Below the pieces are notes generated by a model that saw only the letters and a program-made list of their open reading frames with translations, searched no databases and was not told the DNA's origin. This document shows positions 53,446-62,817 of a stretch of 64,000 nucleotides of DNA, one piece after another. Within the stretch, counting starts at the first letter, position 1. The number at the start of each line of letters is the position of its first letter. The translations under genes and the position numbers were made by a program. The stretch is from Pseudomonas matsuisoli (GTDB lineage: Bacteria; Pseudomonadota; Gammaproteobacteria; Pseudomonadales; Pseudomonadaceae): the NCBI RefSeq assembly GCF_014647635.1, contig NZ_BMPO01000001.1, positions 682,001-746,000 of the forward strand, written 5' to 3'.

Positions 53446-55803
53446 ATGATGAGTGCAATTCGATTCAAGCCCTACAAGGGTCCCTCGGGGGGTTGGGGTT
53501 CCGCCTACTCCGTCACCAACATTCTCTTTCGCGAAGGTGCGCCAATCGAAGGCACCGCCGCGCTCTTCAAACAGAACCGTCCGATCTCCGGCTTCGCCTG
53601 TGTCAGCTGCGCCTGGGCCAAGCCCGGCGAAACGCGCCCGCTAGAATTTTGTGAAAACGGTGCGAAAGCCACGGCGTGGGAGGTAACGTCGCACCGCTGC
53701 GATGCCGAGTTTTTCGCGCGGCACCGTGTTGCAGAACTGTTGAACTGGAGCGATTACGACCTGGAGCAGCAGGGTCGCCTGACCCAGCCCATGCGCTGGG
53801 ACGCCGCGACCGACCGCTACGTACCGGTAGATTGGCAACAAGCGCTACAGGATATCGGCTCGCGACTGGCCACGCTGGGCGATCCCAATCAGGCCGTGTT
53901 TTACGCGTCCGGCCGCGCGTCGCTGGAAGCGTCGTACATGTGGGCGTTGTACGCGCGCCTCTATGGCACGAACAATTTGCCGGACAGTTCCAACATGTGC
54001 CACGAAAGCACGTCGGTCGCGCTGCCCGAAAGTATCGGCATTCCGGTAGGCACTGTCACGCTGGACGATTTCGATAAAACCGACGGTTTTCTCTTCTTCG
54101 GCCAGAACACCGGCAGCAATAGCCCACGCATGCTGCATGAGCTGCAGCATGCCCGTAAGCGGGGCGCACCGATCATCACCTTCAATCCGCTGCGCGAGCG
54201 CGGCCTGGAGCGCTTCGTCAATCCGCAATCGCCAACGGAGATGGTGACTGGGGCCGAAACCGTCATTAGCACGCAGTATCACCAGGTCTCGATCGGTGGC
54301 GACACCGCAGCCATCGCGGGCATCTGCAAAGCCTTGTTCGAGCTGGACGACGAGGCTAAGGCATCGGGCCAACCCCGCGTTCTCGATGTCAACTTCATTG
54401 AAGAACACACCCATGGGTTCGACGCGTTCGAACAGCGAATCCGCGCTTACACCTGGGGCGCGCTGGAAAAACGCAGCGGTCTCACGCGCGGCGCGATGGA
54501 GGCCACCGCACATGTGTACGCCCGTTGCGAGCGCGTGATCGGCGTGTACGGCATGGGGCTGACTCAACATCGCCATGGCGTGCAGAACGTACAAATGGTG
54601 GTCAACCTGCTCTTGATGCGCGGCAACATGGGCAAGCCTGGGGCAGGCGTATGCCCCGTACGTGGGCATTCGAACGTACAGGGGCAACGTACGGTGGGCA
54701 TCACCGAAAAAGCAGCCCAAGTACCGGCGGACAATCTACGCCAGCAGTACGGCTTCGAGCCGCCTGCAGAGAACGGCGTGAACACCGTCGAAGCCTGTGA
54801 GGGCGTCGTTGCTGGGCACATCAAGGCGTTCCTGTCACTGGGGGGAAACTTCGTCCGGGCCGCACCCGACACCTACCAGCTCGAGCCTGCCTGGAAGAAT
54901 CTGGACCTTACGGTGCAGATTGTCACCAAGCTCAACCGCAGCTGCCTCGTGCACGGGCGGACGGCTTATATCCTGCCCTGCCTCGGACGCACCGAGGTAG
55001 ATGTACAGAACGGCATCGAGCAGCAGCACACCACCGAGGACAGCACTAGCTGCATCCGCGCCTGGCGGGGCGTTGCCAAACCAGCGAGTGAGCACCTGCG
55101 CTCGGAGCCATGGATCATCGCGGAACTCGCCAAGGCGACGCTGCCGAACCCACAAACACCGCCGTGGGACGCTTGGGTTGCGGACTACTCGCAGATACGC
55201 GATGCGATCGCGGGGACCTATCCCGAGACGTTTCATGACTTCAACGTCCGGATGCTCGAACCGGGAGGTTTCCATCGCCCCTTGGGCGCCAGCGAGCGCA
55301 AATGGACGACCGAAACCGGCAAAGCCAACTTCATCGCACCAAAGACCCTGTCGGTGGACGACGACATCGAACCGTCGGCTGAGCGGCGCGACGTGCTCAA
55401 CCTCATGACGATTCGCAGTAACGACCAGTTCAATACGACGGTTTACGGCTACGACGACCGCTTCCGGGGCATCCTCGGCACGCGCTCGGTGATCCTGCTG
55501 CATCGCAACGACATGGCACGTTTCGAGCTGAACGAAGGGGATCTGGTGCAGGCCTGTACGGCAGCCAACGATGGCATTCACCGGGAAGTCGGCCCCCTGC
55601 GCGTCACGCCGTACGACATACCCGAAGGCTGCTGTGCAGGGTACTACCCGGAACTGAACCCCCTGGTCCCGCTTTGGCACCATGCAGAAAAAGCAAAGGT
55701 GCCAGCGGCGAAATCGATACCAATCACCTTGCGCAAGACGATTGCCGTAGCGGTTGAAAAGACACCTGTCGAACCCATACCGCCGCACGCTGTAAATGGT
55801 TGA
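53446..55803 (+). CDS. FdhF/YdeP-family molybdopterin oxidoreductase
   Basis: Large molybdenum-cofactor protein of 785 residues, YdeP branch of the formate dehydrogenase alpha superfamily. It has GFACVSCAWAKPG and FCENGAKATAWE near the N-terminus (two Cys pairs of an atypical iron-sulfur site), ASGRASLEASYMWALYARLYGTNNLPDSSNMCHESTSVALPESIG, FFGQNTGSNSPRML, FNPLRERGLERFVNPQ, LLMRGNMGKPGAGVCPVRGHSNVQGQRTVGI, and a C-terminal molydopterin dinucleotide-binding domain (MTIRSNDQFNTTVYGYDDRFRGI). YdeP in E. coli contributes to acid resistance; the electron acceptor is unknown. The ATG at 53446 lacks a clear ribosome site; the MM doublet leaves a three-base doubt. Confidence 0.88.
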   Translation: MMSAIRFKPYKGPSGGWGSAYSVTNILFREGAPIEGTAALFKQNRPISGFACVSCAWAKPGETRPLEFCENGAKATAWEVTSHRCDAEFFARHRVAELLNWSDYDLEQQGRLTQPMRWDAATDRYVPVDWQQALQDIGSRLATLGDPNQAVFYASGRASLEASYMWALYARLYGTNNLPDSSNMCHESTSVALPESIGIPVGTVTLDDFDKTDGFLFFGQNTGSNSPRMLHELQHARKRGAPIITFNPLRERGLERFVNPQSPTEMVTGAETVISTQYHQVSIGGDTAAIAGICKALFELDDEAKASGQPRVLDVNFIEEHTHGFDAFEQRIRAYTWGALEKRSGLTRGAMEATAHVYARCERVIGVYGMGLTQHRHGVQNVQMVVNLLLMRGNMGKPGAGVCPVRGHSNVQGQRTVGITEKAAQVPADNLRQQYGFEPPAENGVNTVEACEGVVAGHIKAFLSLGGNFVRAAPDTYQLEPAWKNLDLTVQIVTKLNRSCLVHGRTAYILPCLGRTEVDVQNGIEQQHTTEDSTSCIRAWRGVAKPASEHLRSEPWIIAELAKATLPNPQTPPWDAWVADYSQIRDAIAGTYPETFHDFNVRMLEPGGFHRPLGASERKWTTETGKANFIAPKTLSVDDDIEPSAERRDVLNLMTIRSNDQFNTTVYGYDDRFRGILGTRSVILLHRNDMARFELNEGDLVQACTAANDGIHREVGPLRVTPYDIPEGCCAGYYPELNPLVPLWHHAEKAKVPAAKSIPITLRKTIAVAVEKTPVEPIPPHAVNG

Positions 55804-55821
55804 AGGCGCTCACCACTCTCT

Positions 55822-55909
55822 GTAGGAGCCCACTTGTGGGCGATCAGCGTTTTGCCAGGCGACATCGCATCGTCGGCAAGATCGCGATCGCCCATAAATG
55901 GGCTCCTAC
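55822..55909. repeat. REPIN, GTAGGAGCCCACTTGTGGGC family
   Basis: GTAGGAGCCCACTTGTGGGC and GATC face GATCGCCCATAAATGGGCTC and CTAC across 40 bases. It separates the oxidoreductase from the converging secB operon. Confidence 0.82.
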
Positions 55910-55973
55910 AGAAAAGCTTCATGCGTACGTGAAATGGCCGATTTCAAACACATAGCCTGAACCGCACCTACAA

Positions 55974-55998
55974 AAAAGCGCCCACATGGGGCGCTTTT
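55974..55998. terminator. Bidirectional terminator between converging oxidoreductase and secB
   Basis: Stem AAAAGCGCCC / GGGCGCTTTT with loop ACATG. A- and T-runs flank both sides, so it works in both directions. It ends 18 bases before the secB stop. Confidence 0.85.
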
Positions 55999-56016
55999 CT
56001 GAGCCATCCGAAAACC

Positions 56017-56493
56017 TTACGCCGTCGGCGTTTGGCCTTCCGCAGCCTGCATGCGCTGCATTTCCTGCGCATACAGGGCGTCGAAGTTCACCGGCGAGAG
56101 CATCAACGCCGGGAACGAGCCGCGGACGACTAGACTGTCTAGCGTTTCACGCGCATACGGGAACAGGATGTTCGGGCAGAAGGCGCCCAGGGTGTGGCTC
56201 ATCGATGCCGCATCTAGGCCCTTGATCAGGAAGATGCCGGCCTGCTGTACCTCAGCGATGAACGCAGTCTCTTCGCCCGTCTTGACGGTCACCGACAGCG
56301 TCAGCACGACCTCGTGGAAGTCGCCTTCCAGCGCCTTCTGCTTGGTGTTCAGATCCAGCGCGACATTCGGCGCCCACTCCTGACGGAAGATCTCCGGGCT
56401 TTTCGGAGCCTCGAAGGACAGATCGCGCACATAGATGCGTTGAAGGGAGAATTGAGGCCCTTGAGCCTGTTCGTTGCCTGCTTGCTCAGCCAT
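56017..56493 (-). CDS. secB: Protein-export chaperone SecB
   Basis: Cytosolic chaperone that keeps preproteins unfolded and hands them to SecA. The 158-residue protein has the family core: [49 protein letters not shown], and [46 protein letters not shown]. Typical length is 155-165. It is the last gene of the yibN-grxC-secB unit, the same order as in E. coli. Confidence 0.96.
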   Translation of the reverse strand: MAEQAGNEQAQGPQFSLQRIYVRDLSFEAPKSPEIFRQEWAPNVALDLNTKQKALEGDFHEVVLTLSVTVKTGEETAFIAEVQQAGIFLIKGLDAASMSHTLGAFCPNILFPYARETLDSLVVRGSFPALMLSPVNFDALYAQEMQRMQAAEGQTPTA

Positions 56494-56546
56494 GACGAAT
56501 CCTTTTGATGATATTCAGATACAGGAAACGCGGCGCCACCGAGGTG

Positions 56547-56801
56547 TCAGCCGCGTAGCAATGTGTCCAGCTTGCCCGCTCGCTCGAGTGCGAACAGGTC
56601 ATCGCATCCACCGACGTGTCGATCGCCGATCCAAATCTGTGGGACCGATGTGCGTCCCGCCTTCTGAGCCATCTCCGCCCGTAAATCGGGTCGCGAGTCG
56701 ACTGCAATTTCCTCGTAAGGCACGCTTTTGCTGTCGAGCAAACGTTTGGCCCGAATGCAGTAGGGGCACCAGGCGGTCGTATAGATGACGATCGAAGACA
56801 T
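56547..56801 (-). CDS. grxC: Glutaredoxin 3
   Basis: Small thiol-disulfide reductase using glutathione, 84 residues, with active site WCPYC (Cys12 and Cys15 from the ATG) and the GSH-binding TSVPQIWIGDRHVGGCDDL region. I start it at the ATG at 56801; a GTG at 56807 overlaps the yibN stop and could also be used. It lies between yibN and secB as in E. coli. Confidence 0.94.
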   Translation of the reverse strand: MSSIVIYTTAWCPYCIRAKRLLDSKSVPYEEIAVDSRPDLRAEMAQKAGRTSVPQIWIGDRHVGGCDDLFALERAGKLDTLLRG

Positions 56802-56803
56802 GT

Positions 56804-57217
56804 TCACTTCACCACGGGCAAGTTATCTGCACGCCAGGTGGACATTCCGCCGGAAAGCCTGGCGACCGTATGACCTGCCTTCTTCAATTCCTGGCAGGCG
56901 CTTCCCGAATGCTGACCGGACGCGTCCACCACGATGATGGTCTTGCCCTTGTATTTGTCGAGCTCGGAAATGCGGTTGACCAGCTTGTCCTGAGGGATGT
57001 TCACTGCACCGGCCACACGACCCGTCGCGAATTCCTTGGCCGGGCGGATATCCACCACGACCCCTTGATCGGCATTGACCAGGGAAGTCAGTTGGCCTGA
57101 CGTCAGCGCACGCCCCGCGCGGCGCATCTCGTTGAACAGCAGGGCAATGAGTAGAACGAAGAACAAACCAACGAGAAGATAGTGGTTGGTTGCGAACTCA
57201 AGAAACTTGGCGACCAT
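56804..57217 (-). CDS. yibN: Rhodanese-like membrane protein YibN
   Basis: A 137-residue protein with one N-terminal membrane helix (FATNHYLLVGLFFVLLIALLF) and a rhodanese domain (VVVDIRPAKEFATGRVAGAVNIP, GKTIIVVDASGQHSGSACQEL). The usual catalytic Cys is replaced by Asp in VVDASGQ, a property also of E. coli YibN, so sulfur transfer is doubtful; a nearby Cys (SACQ) is present. The start at 57217 has GGAAAA upstream. It opens the yibN-grxC-secB unit and shares its upstream region with gpmI. Confidence 0.93.
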   Translation of the reverse strand: MVAKFLEFATNHYLLVGLFFVLLIALLFNEMRRAGRALTSGQLTSLVNADQGVVVDIRPAKEFATGRVAGAVNIPQDKLVNRISELDKYKGKTIIVVDASGQHSGSACQELKKAGHTVARLSGGMSTWRADNLPVVK

Positions 57218-57546
57218 CAGGTTTTTCCAGGAAATAAAAATGCTGGGAGCGGATGCCGCTTCTGTTCGCGGTGCGACGAAATGGCAACAGGGGCCGGAGT
57301 ATACACAGGCATACGGGCCCGCTGAACCACAAGCGAGACACGCAGTCCATAGAGACGGTCCAGAGCCCGCCACCGCCGCATATGCTGCCTTCGTTGCCGC
57401 TTACGGCATCGACCTAGAAGGTTCGTGCGCCGCTCCCGCCGGGGGTCGACGGTGACGCTGGTCGCTCCAGCCATTAACATGCGCCCTTGCCCTGCCTGCC
57501 GGTGCAGATCGACAGGCCTACACTTTTCAGCCAAGAGTCCGATTTT
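57218..57546. other. Divergent control region between yibN and gpmI
   Basis: 329 bases without a supported gene. A short plus-strand frame (57186-57455) overlaps yibN and lacks a ribosome site. Only GC-rich promoter-type sequence is visible; no repeat or strong hairpin stands out. Confidence 0.6.
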
Positions 57547-59082
57547 ATGACAGCCACGCCCAAACCCCTGGTCCTGATGATTCTGGATGGTGTCGGTCAC
57601 AGCGAAACGCCGGAGCACAACGCCGTGTTCGCCGCGAAGAAGCCGGTACTCGATCGACTCATGGCGACTCAGCCAAACGGCTTGATCTCGGGCAGCGGAA
57701 TGGATGTCGGCCTGCCGGACGGCCAGATGGGCAACTCGGAAGTGGGCCACATGAACCTCGGCGCGGGCCGCGTCGTTTACCAGGATTTCACGCGAATCAC
57801 CAAAGCGATTCGCGACGGCGAGTTCTTCGATAACGCCGTCATCGGCGCGGCGGTCGACAAAGCCGTCGCGAACGGTAAAGCCGTGCACATCATGGGGCTG
57901 CTTTCCGATGGTGGCGTACACAGTCACCAGGATCATCTGATGGCGATGATCGAGCTGGCCGCTCGCCGCGGCGCCGAGCACATCTATCTGCACGCCTTCC
58001 TCGACGGTCGCGACACCGCGCCAAAGAGCGCCAAGGCTTCCCTCGAATTGGCCGACAGCACCTTCGCACGGCTCGGCAAGGGCCGCACCGCATCGCTGAT
58101 CGGTCGGTACTTCGCGATGGACCGTGACAACCGCTGGGACCGCGTGCAGCAGGCATACGAGCTGATCTGCGACGGCAAAGGCGCATTCAATGTGGCGAGT
58201 GCCGTGGAAGGACTGCAAGCCGCCTACAATCGCGATGAAAGCGACGAATTCGTCAAGGCGACCACCGTGGGCACGCCGGTGCAGATCGAGGATGGCGACG
58301 CCCTGGTGTTCATGAACTTCCGCGCCGATCGCGCCCGCGAGCTGTCGCGCTGCTTTGTCGAGGACGACTTCGACGGCTTCGCCCGGGCACGCCAACCCAA
58401 GCTGGGCGGCTACGTCATGCTGACTCAGTACGCGGCAAGCATTCCCGCGCCTTGCGCCTTCCCGCCCTCCACGCTCCATAACGTGCTCGGTGAATACCTG
58501 GCAAAGAACGGCAAGACTCAGCTGCGCATCGCTGAGACCGAAAAATACGCGCACGTGACGTTCTTCTTTTCCGGTGGTCGCGAAGAACCCTACGAGGGCG
58601 AAGAGCGCATTCTCATTCCGTCGCCGAAAGTCGCCACCTACGACCTGCAGCCGGAAATGAACGCACCTGAAGTGACGGACCGCATCGTCGACGCCATCGA
58701 GCATCAGCGCTTCGACGTCATCATCGTCAACTACGCTAACGGGGACATGGTCGGACATACCGGCGTGTTCTCCGCAGCCGTTGCTGCGGTCGAGTGCCTG
58801 GACACCTGCATCGGGCGTATCACCGAGGCGCTAGAGAAGGTGGGCGGCGAGGCCTTGATCACGGCGGACCATGGCAACGTCGAGCAGATGGAAGATGAAA
58901 GCACCGGCCAAGCGCATACGGCGCACACCACCGAGCCCGTGCCCTTCATCTATGTCGGTAAGCGCAACCTGCGTATCCGTGAAGGCGGCATTCTCGCGGA
59001 CGTCGCGCCCACCATGTTGACCCTGATGGGCCTGCCGATTCCCGAAGAGATGACCGGCACGTCCATCGTGGAATTGCAGTAG
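57547..59082 (+). CDS. gpmI: 2,3-bisphosphoglycerate-independent phosphoglycerate mutase
   Basis: Glycolytic enzyme converting 3- to 2-phosphoglycerate with two manganese ions. The 511-residue protein has the metal and phosphate sites of the family: ILDGVG at residues 12-17, the phosphorylated Ser64 in [28 protein letters not shown] near 257, [17 protein letters not shown] and ADHGNVEQM near 440. The ATG at 57547 ([11 protein letters not shown]) is chosen by the family N-terminus over a longer opening at 57487. envC follows after about 100 bases. Confidence 0.95.
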   Translation: MTATPKPLVLMILDGVGHSETPEHNAVFAAKKPVLDRLMATQPNGLISGSGMDVGLPDGQMGNSEVGHMNLGAGRVVYQDFTRITKAIRDGEFFDNAVIGAAVDKAVANGKAVHIMGLLSDGGVHSHQDHLMAMIELAARRGAEHIYLHAFLDGRDTAPKSAKASLELADSTFARLGKGRTASLIGRYFAMDRDNRWDRVQQAYELICDGKGAFNVASAVEGLQAAYNRDESDEFVKATTVGTPVQIEDGDALVFMNFRADRARELSRCFVEDDFDGFARARQPKLGGYVMLTQYAASIPAPCAFPPSTLHNVLGEYLAKNGKTQLRIAETEKYAHVTFFFSGGREEPYEGEERILIPSPKVATYDLQPEMNAPEVTDRIVDAIEHQRFDVIIVNYANGDMVGHTGVFSAAVAAVECLDTCIGRITEALEKVGGEALITADHGNVEQMEDESTGQAHTAHTTEPVPFIYVGKRNLRIREGGILADVAPTMLTLMGLPIPEEMTGTSIVELQ

Positions 59083-59184
59083 AGTCGTTCCGTCGCGCCA
59101 AGTGAAAAAGCGTCGCGAACGCTTTCACTTGGCCGCGACAGCTTGTAGCTTATCGCTGCCCTTCCCGAGACGCCGCCCGCCTAG

Positions 59185-60453
59185 ATGCTTCGTATCCTGA
59201 CCACCCTCCTGCTGGCTTGCCTGCTCGGATCTGCCCATGCCGACCAGCGCGCTGAAACGCGACAGCAGCTGGAATCCGCGCGCAAAGACATCGCCGAACT
59301 GAAAAAACTGCTGGGTGAGCTGCAGCAGGAAAAATCCTCCGTGCAAAAGCAGCTCAAGCAAAGCGAAACCGAGATGGGCAACCTGCAAAAGCAGGTCGAT
59401 GATCTGGAGGGCCAGCTGGACAAAGGTCATACCGAACTGGAAAGGCTCGACGGCGAGAAAAAAAAACTCCAGCAGTCGCGCATTGAGCAACAACGGTTGA
59501 TCGGTATCCAGGCCCGTGCGGCTTACCAGAGTGGCGGCCGCCAGGAATACCTGAAAATGCTGCTCAACCAGCAGGACCCCGAACAGTTCTCGCGCACGCT
59601 GACGTACTACGACTACCTCAGCAAGGCGCGCTTCGAGCAGATCAATACGTTCAACGAGACCATCCGCCAGCTGGCCAACGTCGAACGCGAAATCGAAACG
59701 CAGCAGGAACGCCTCTCCGAGCAAAAAGACATGCTTGCCAGCCGCAAAGAGGAACTGGCCCGCGTCCATGACGAGCGCAAGCAGGCCTTGGCCAAGCTCA
59801 ACACGGACCTCGCCGCCCGCGATAAGCGCCTGAAGGCCCGCCAGGATGAGCAGGCACAGCTCAATCAGGTGCTCAAGACCATCGAAGAAACGCTCGCTCG
59901 CCAGGCACGCGAGGCTGAAGAAGCTCGCCAGCGGGCGCTCGCCGAAGCGCGCCGTCAACAGCAGGAACAGCAGGCCGACACGTCTTCCTCACTCCGTAAG
60001 CCAATCCCGAGCGGCCCGGTCGTTTCCAGTTCGGGTAGCTACGGCGGTCCGTTCAGCAGCGCTCGCGGGAAACTGCCATGGCCGGTTGATGGTCGATTGA
60101 TTGCCCGGTTCGGCTCTCAGCGTGGGGATGACTCGCGCAGCAAATGGGACGGCGTACTCATCGGAGCGACGGAAGGCAGCACCGTACGCGCCATCCACGG
60201 CGGTCGTGTGGTGTTTGCGGACTGGCTACGCGGCGCAGGCCAATTGGTAATTCTCGATCACGGCAATGGTTATTTGAGCCTCTACGGTCACAATCAACGT
60301 TTATTGAAAAGCGCCGGCGACATCGTCAAAGCCGGCGAGCCGATCGCGACCGTCGGCAATAGCGGCGGACAGGACCAGTCCGCGTTGTATTTCGCCATCC
60401 GCCAACAGGGCCGCGCGAGCGATCCTGTCCAATGGTGTCGTGCGCAGGGATAG
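59185..60453 (+). CDS. envC: Murein hydrolase activator EnvC
   Basis: Periplasmic activator of cell-division amidases AmiA/AmiB, 422 residues. Signal peptide MLRILTTLLLACLLGSAHA is followed by long coiled coils (about residues 20-260, Lys/Glu/Gln-rich) and a C-terminal LytM domain from LPWPVDGRLIARFGS near 295 to the end. The LytM domain is degenerate: the metal ligands of active M23 peptidases are partly missing (KWDGVLI where HxxxD is expected, LYFAIR for LHFEIR), which is the known state of EnvC activators. It sits between gpmI and ctpA. Confidence 0.93.
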   Translation: MLRILTTLLLACLLGSAHADQRAETRQQLESARKDIAELKKLLGELQQEKSSVQKQLKQSETEMGNLQKQVDDLEGQLDKGHTELERLDGEKKKLQQSRIEQQRLIGIQARAAYQSGGRQEYLKMLLNQQDPEQFSRTLTYYDYLSKARFEQINTFNETIRQLANVEREIETQQERLSEQKDMLASRKEELARVHDERKQALAKLNTDLAARDKRLKARQDEQAQLNQVLKTIEETLARQAREAEEARQRALAEARRQQQEQQADTSSSLRKPIPSGPVVSSSGSYGGPFSSARGKLPWPVDGRLIARFGSQRGDDSRSKWDGVLIGATEGSTVRAIHGGRVVFADWLRGAGQLVILDHGNGYLSLYGHNQRLLKSAGDIVKAGEPIATVGNSGGQDQSALYFAIRQQGRASDPVQWCRAQG

Positions 60454-60480
60454 CGCATACCTGATTAACTGGAGTCCAAC

Positions 60481-61821
60481 ATGCCCCACGTGCGCCACTT
60501 GTTCCGTTCCACCCCACTCGTTCTTGCGCTGACCTTCAGCGCAACCGGGGGCGCTTGGGCACAGCAAACCCAGCAACCACCCCAGACGATCGCGCCAGCG
60601 CCGGAAGAAGTACCGGCTACTACGACGAAAGCGCCGCTGCCGCTGGAGGAGCTGCGCACGTTTGCCGAGGTGCTGGACCGCATTAAAGCGGCGTATGTCG
60701 AGCCAGTGGACGACAAGACGCTGCTCGAGAACGCGATCAAAGGCATGCTCGATAACCTGGATCCCCATTCGGCTTATCTGGGTGCCGATGAGTTCAAGGA
60801 ACTCCAGGAAAGCACTAGCGGCGAATTTGGTGGGCTCGGCATCGAAGTGGGCACCGAAGACGGCTACCTCAAGGTCGTCTCCCCCATCGATGACACCCCG
60901 GCTTCCAAAGCTGGTATCGAAGCGGGCGACGTGATCCTTGAAGTCGATGGCAAGCCCACGAAGGGCCTTTCAATGATGAGCGCGGTGGACTTGATGCGCG
61001 GAGAGCCCGGCAGCAAGGTCCGCTTGCTGTTGAGCCGCGGCGGCGGCAAGCCCTTCGAACGCACGCTCACACGTGCAGTGATCAAGGTACGCAGCGTCCG
61101 CAGCGAAATGCTGGAGAAAGGCTACGGCTACCTGCGTATCAGCCAGTTCCAGGTGAACACCGGGGAAGAAGTGGGCAAGGCGCTGGATCAGTTGCGCAAG
61201 GACAACGGCCGCAAGCTGGATGGCCTGGTGCTCGATCTGCGCAACAACCCGGGCGGCGTACTGCAGTCCGCGGTCGAAGTGACTGACCACTTCCTCAAGA
61301 AAGGTTTGATCGTCTACACCGAAGGACGCCTGCCGAATTCCGAGCTGCGTTTTTCAGCTGATCCGAAGGACGCCAGCGAAGGCGTGCCACTCGTAGTCTT
61401 GATTAACGGCGGCAGTGCCTCGGCAGCGGAAATCGTCGCTGGCGCCCTGCAGGATCACAAGCGCGGCGTGCTCATGGGGACGGACAGCTTCGGCAAGGGC
61501 TCGGTCCAAACGGTATTGCCGCTGAACGGCGACCGCGCGCTCAAGCTCACGACGGCCCTGTATTTCACACCTAATGGACGCTCTATCCAGGCGCAAGGCA
61601 TCACGCCGGACATCGACGTGCCACGCGCACGCCTGACCCGCGAGAAAGACTCCGAAAGCCTGCGCGAAGCCGATCTGCAGCGTCACCTCGGCAACGGCAA
61701 TGGCGCGCCCGATCGTCAACGCAGCGCGACCCCTGCGCCATCACGTCCGCAGGACGAGGATTACCAGCTGAGCCAGGCGCTGAACCTGCTCAAGGGTCTG
61801 AACGTTACTCGCGGCGAATGA
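60481..61821 (+). CDS. ctpA: C-terminal processing protease CtpA-like (S41)
   Basis: Periplasmic tail-specific serine protease of 446 residues. It has a signal peptide (ending GGAWAQQ), a PDZ domain about residues 120-195 (GLGIEVGTEDGYLKVVSPIDDTPASKAGIEAGDVILEVDGKPT) and the S41 catalytic part with Ser312 in INGGSASAAEIV and Lys339 in DSFGKGSVQ, a Ser-Lys dyad. P. aeruginosa CtpA degrades peptidoglycan endopeptidases, so it belongs with cell-wall genes envC and yibQ here. The start follows envC by 27 bases; the stop overlaps yibQ. Confidence 0.93.
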   Translation: MPHVRHLFRSTPLVLALTFSATGGAWAQQTQQPPQTIAPAPEEVPATTTKAPLPLEELRTFAEVLDRIKAAYVEPVDDKTLLENAIKGMLDNLDPHSAYLGADEFKELQESTSGEFGGLGIEVGTEDGYLKVVSPIDDTPASKAGIEAGDVILEVDGKPTKGLSMMSAVDLMRGEPGSKVRLLLSRGGGKPFERTLTRAVIKVRSVRSEMLEKGYGYLRISQFQVNTGEEVGKALDQLRKDNGRKLDGLVLDLRNNPGGVLQSAVEVTDHFLKKGLIVYTEGRLPNSELRFSADPKDASEGVPLVVLINGGSASAAEIVAGALQDHKRGVLMGTDSFGKGSVQTVLPLNGDRALKLTTALYFTPNGRSIQAQGITPDIDVPRARLTREKDSESLREADLQRHLGNGNGAPDRQRSATPAPSRPQDEDYQLSQALNLLKGLNVTRGE

Positions 61822-62597
61822 TTCGCCGCGATGCCCTGCGTTGGCTTGCGGGAATGGCGGCGCTAGGCGCATTGCCGATAAGGGCAACGCAAGCCGAGTC
61901 GCGACCGCGCCTGACACTCATCATCGACGACCTGGGTCAGACACCTGCGCGCGACCAGCAGATTCTGGAGCTGCCCGGCCCCGTCGTGATGTCGATCCTG
62001 CCGGATACACCGCACGCGACCGAACTTAGCCGGAAAGCGTACCGGGCCGGCAAACAGATCCTGCTGCACCTGCCTATGGATCCGGCCGGCGGGCCATTTG
62101 CCTGGCATCCTGGGATGCCGATTCCCGAACTCGAAAAGCGCCTGAATGCAGCACTAAACGCCGTGCCGGGCGCTGAGGGCATCAACAACCATATGGGCAG
62201 CCGCATGACTTCGCAGCGCGAAGCGATGGCTTGGCTGATGCAAGATTTGCAGCGGCGCCACCTGTTCTTTGTCGATAGTCGCACCAGTAGCGCGACCGTC
62301 GCTGCCGCCGAAGCACAACGTGCGGGACTGGCATCGCTGTCGCGGGACGTCTTTCTCGACGACGACATGCATCCCGAGGCGATCGCCAAGCAATACGCCT
62401 ATGGCTTGGCGCTGGCGCGCAAACAGGGGTCAGTGGTCATGATCGGGCACCCGCATCCCGCCACGATCAGTGTTTTGCAACGCGAGCTACCACGATTGAA
62501 GGAACAGGGCATCGACTGGATCAGCGCCGACATGATGATCGCCGTGCGCCACAATCTCGCCATGCCCGCCCACGGTATGAACGGGCGCTATCGGTAG
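61818..62597 (+). CDS. yibQ: Divergent polysaccharide deacetylase (YibQ)
   Basis: Periplasmic NodB-like protein of 259 residues with a signal-like start (ALRWLAGMAALGALPIRATQA) and the divergent deacetylase motifs LIIDDLGQTPARDQ, SILPDTPHA, LLHLPMDP, INNHMGSRMTSQREAM and FFVDSRTS. Its ATG overlaps the ctpA stop by four bases. YibQ-type proteins are widespread but their substrate is unsettled; the fixed position next to envC and ctpA suggests envelope remodelling. Confidence 0.93.
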   Translation: MIRRDALRWLAGMAALGALPIRATQAESRPRLTLIIDDLGQTPARDQQILELPGPVVMSILPDTPHATELSRKAYRAGKQILLHLPMDPAGGPFAWHPGMPIPELEKRLNAALNAVPGAEGINNHMGSRMTSQREAMAWLMQDLQRRHLFFVDSRTSSATVAAAEAQRAGLASLSRDVFLDDDMHPEAIAKQYAYGLALARKQGSVVMIGHPHPATISVLQRELPRLKEQGIDWISADMMIAVRHNLAMPAHGMNGRYR

Positions 62598-62664
62598 GCG
62601 GTTTGGGGCTTGGATCCCGCCTGTCAGGTATTAACTAAGAGATATAGGGCGCTTGTTCGAACGC

Positions 62665-62760
62665 ATCGCGAGCATCGCTCGCTCCCATATTCGTTCTCGG
62701 TGGCGACTCAGCGGGGAGGACAAGCTCATCTATCTCGTGGGAGCGGGCCACGTCCGCGAT
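62665..62760. repeat. REPIN, GTGGGAGCGGGCCACGTCCGCGAT family
   Basis: ATCGCGAGCATCGCTCGCTC and CCA face GTGGGAGCGGGCCACGTCCG and CGAT. It separates yibQ from the converging binding-protein gene. Confidence 0.78.
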
Positions 62761-62817
62761 AGGCTTGGCCTTTACACCGAGCATCGAACAAACGAGCACC
62801 CGCTCGGCGTCCCGCCT

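Noticed and set aside
57217-58758. 513-residue minus-strand frame opposite gpmI
   Set aside because: Antisense shadow of a well-supported enzyme gene, no start site or family likeness.
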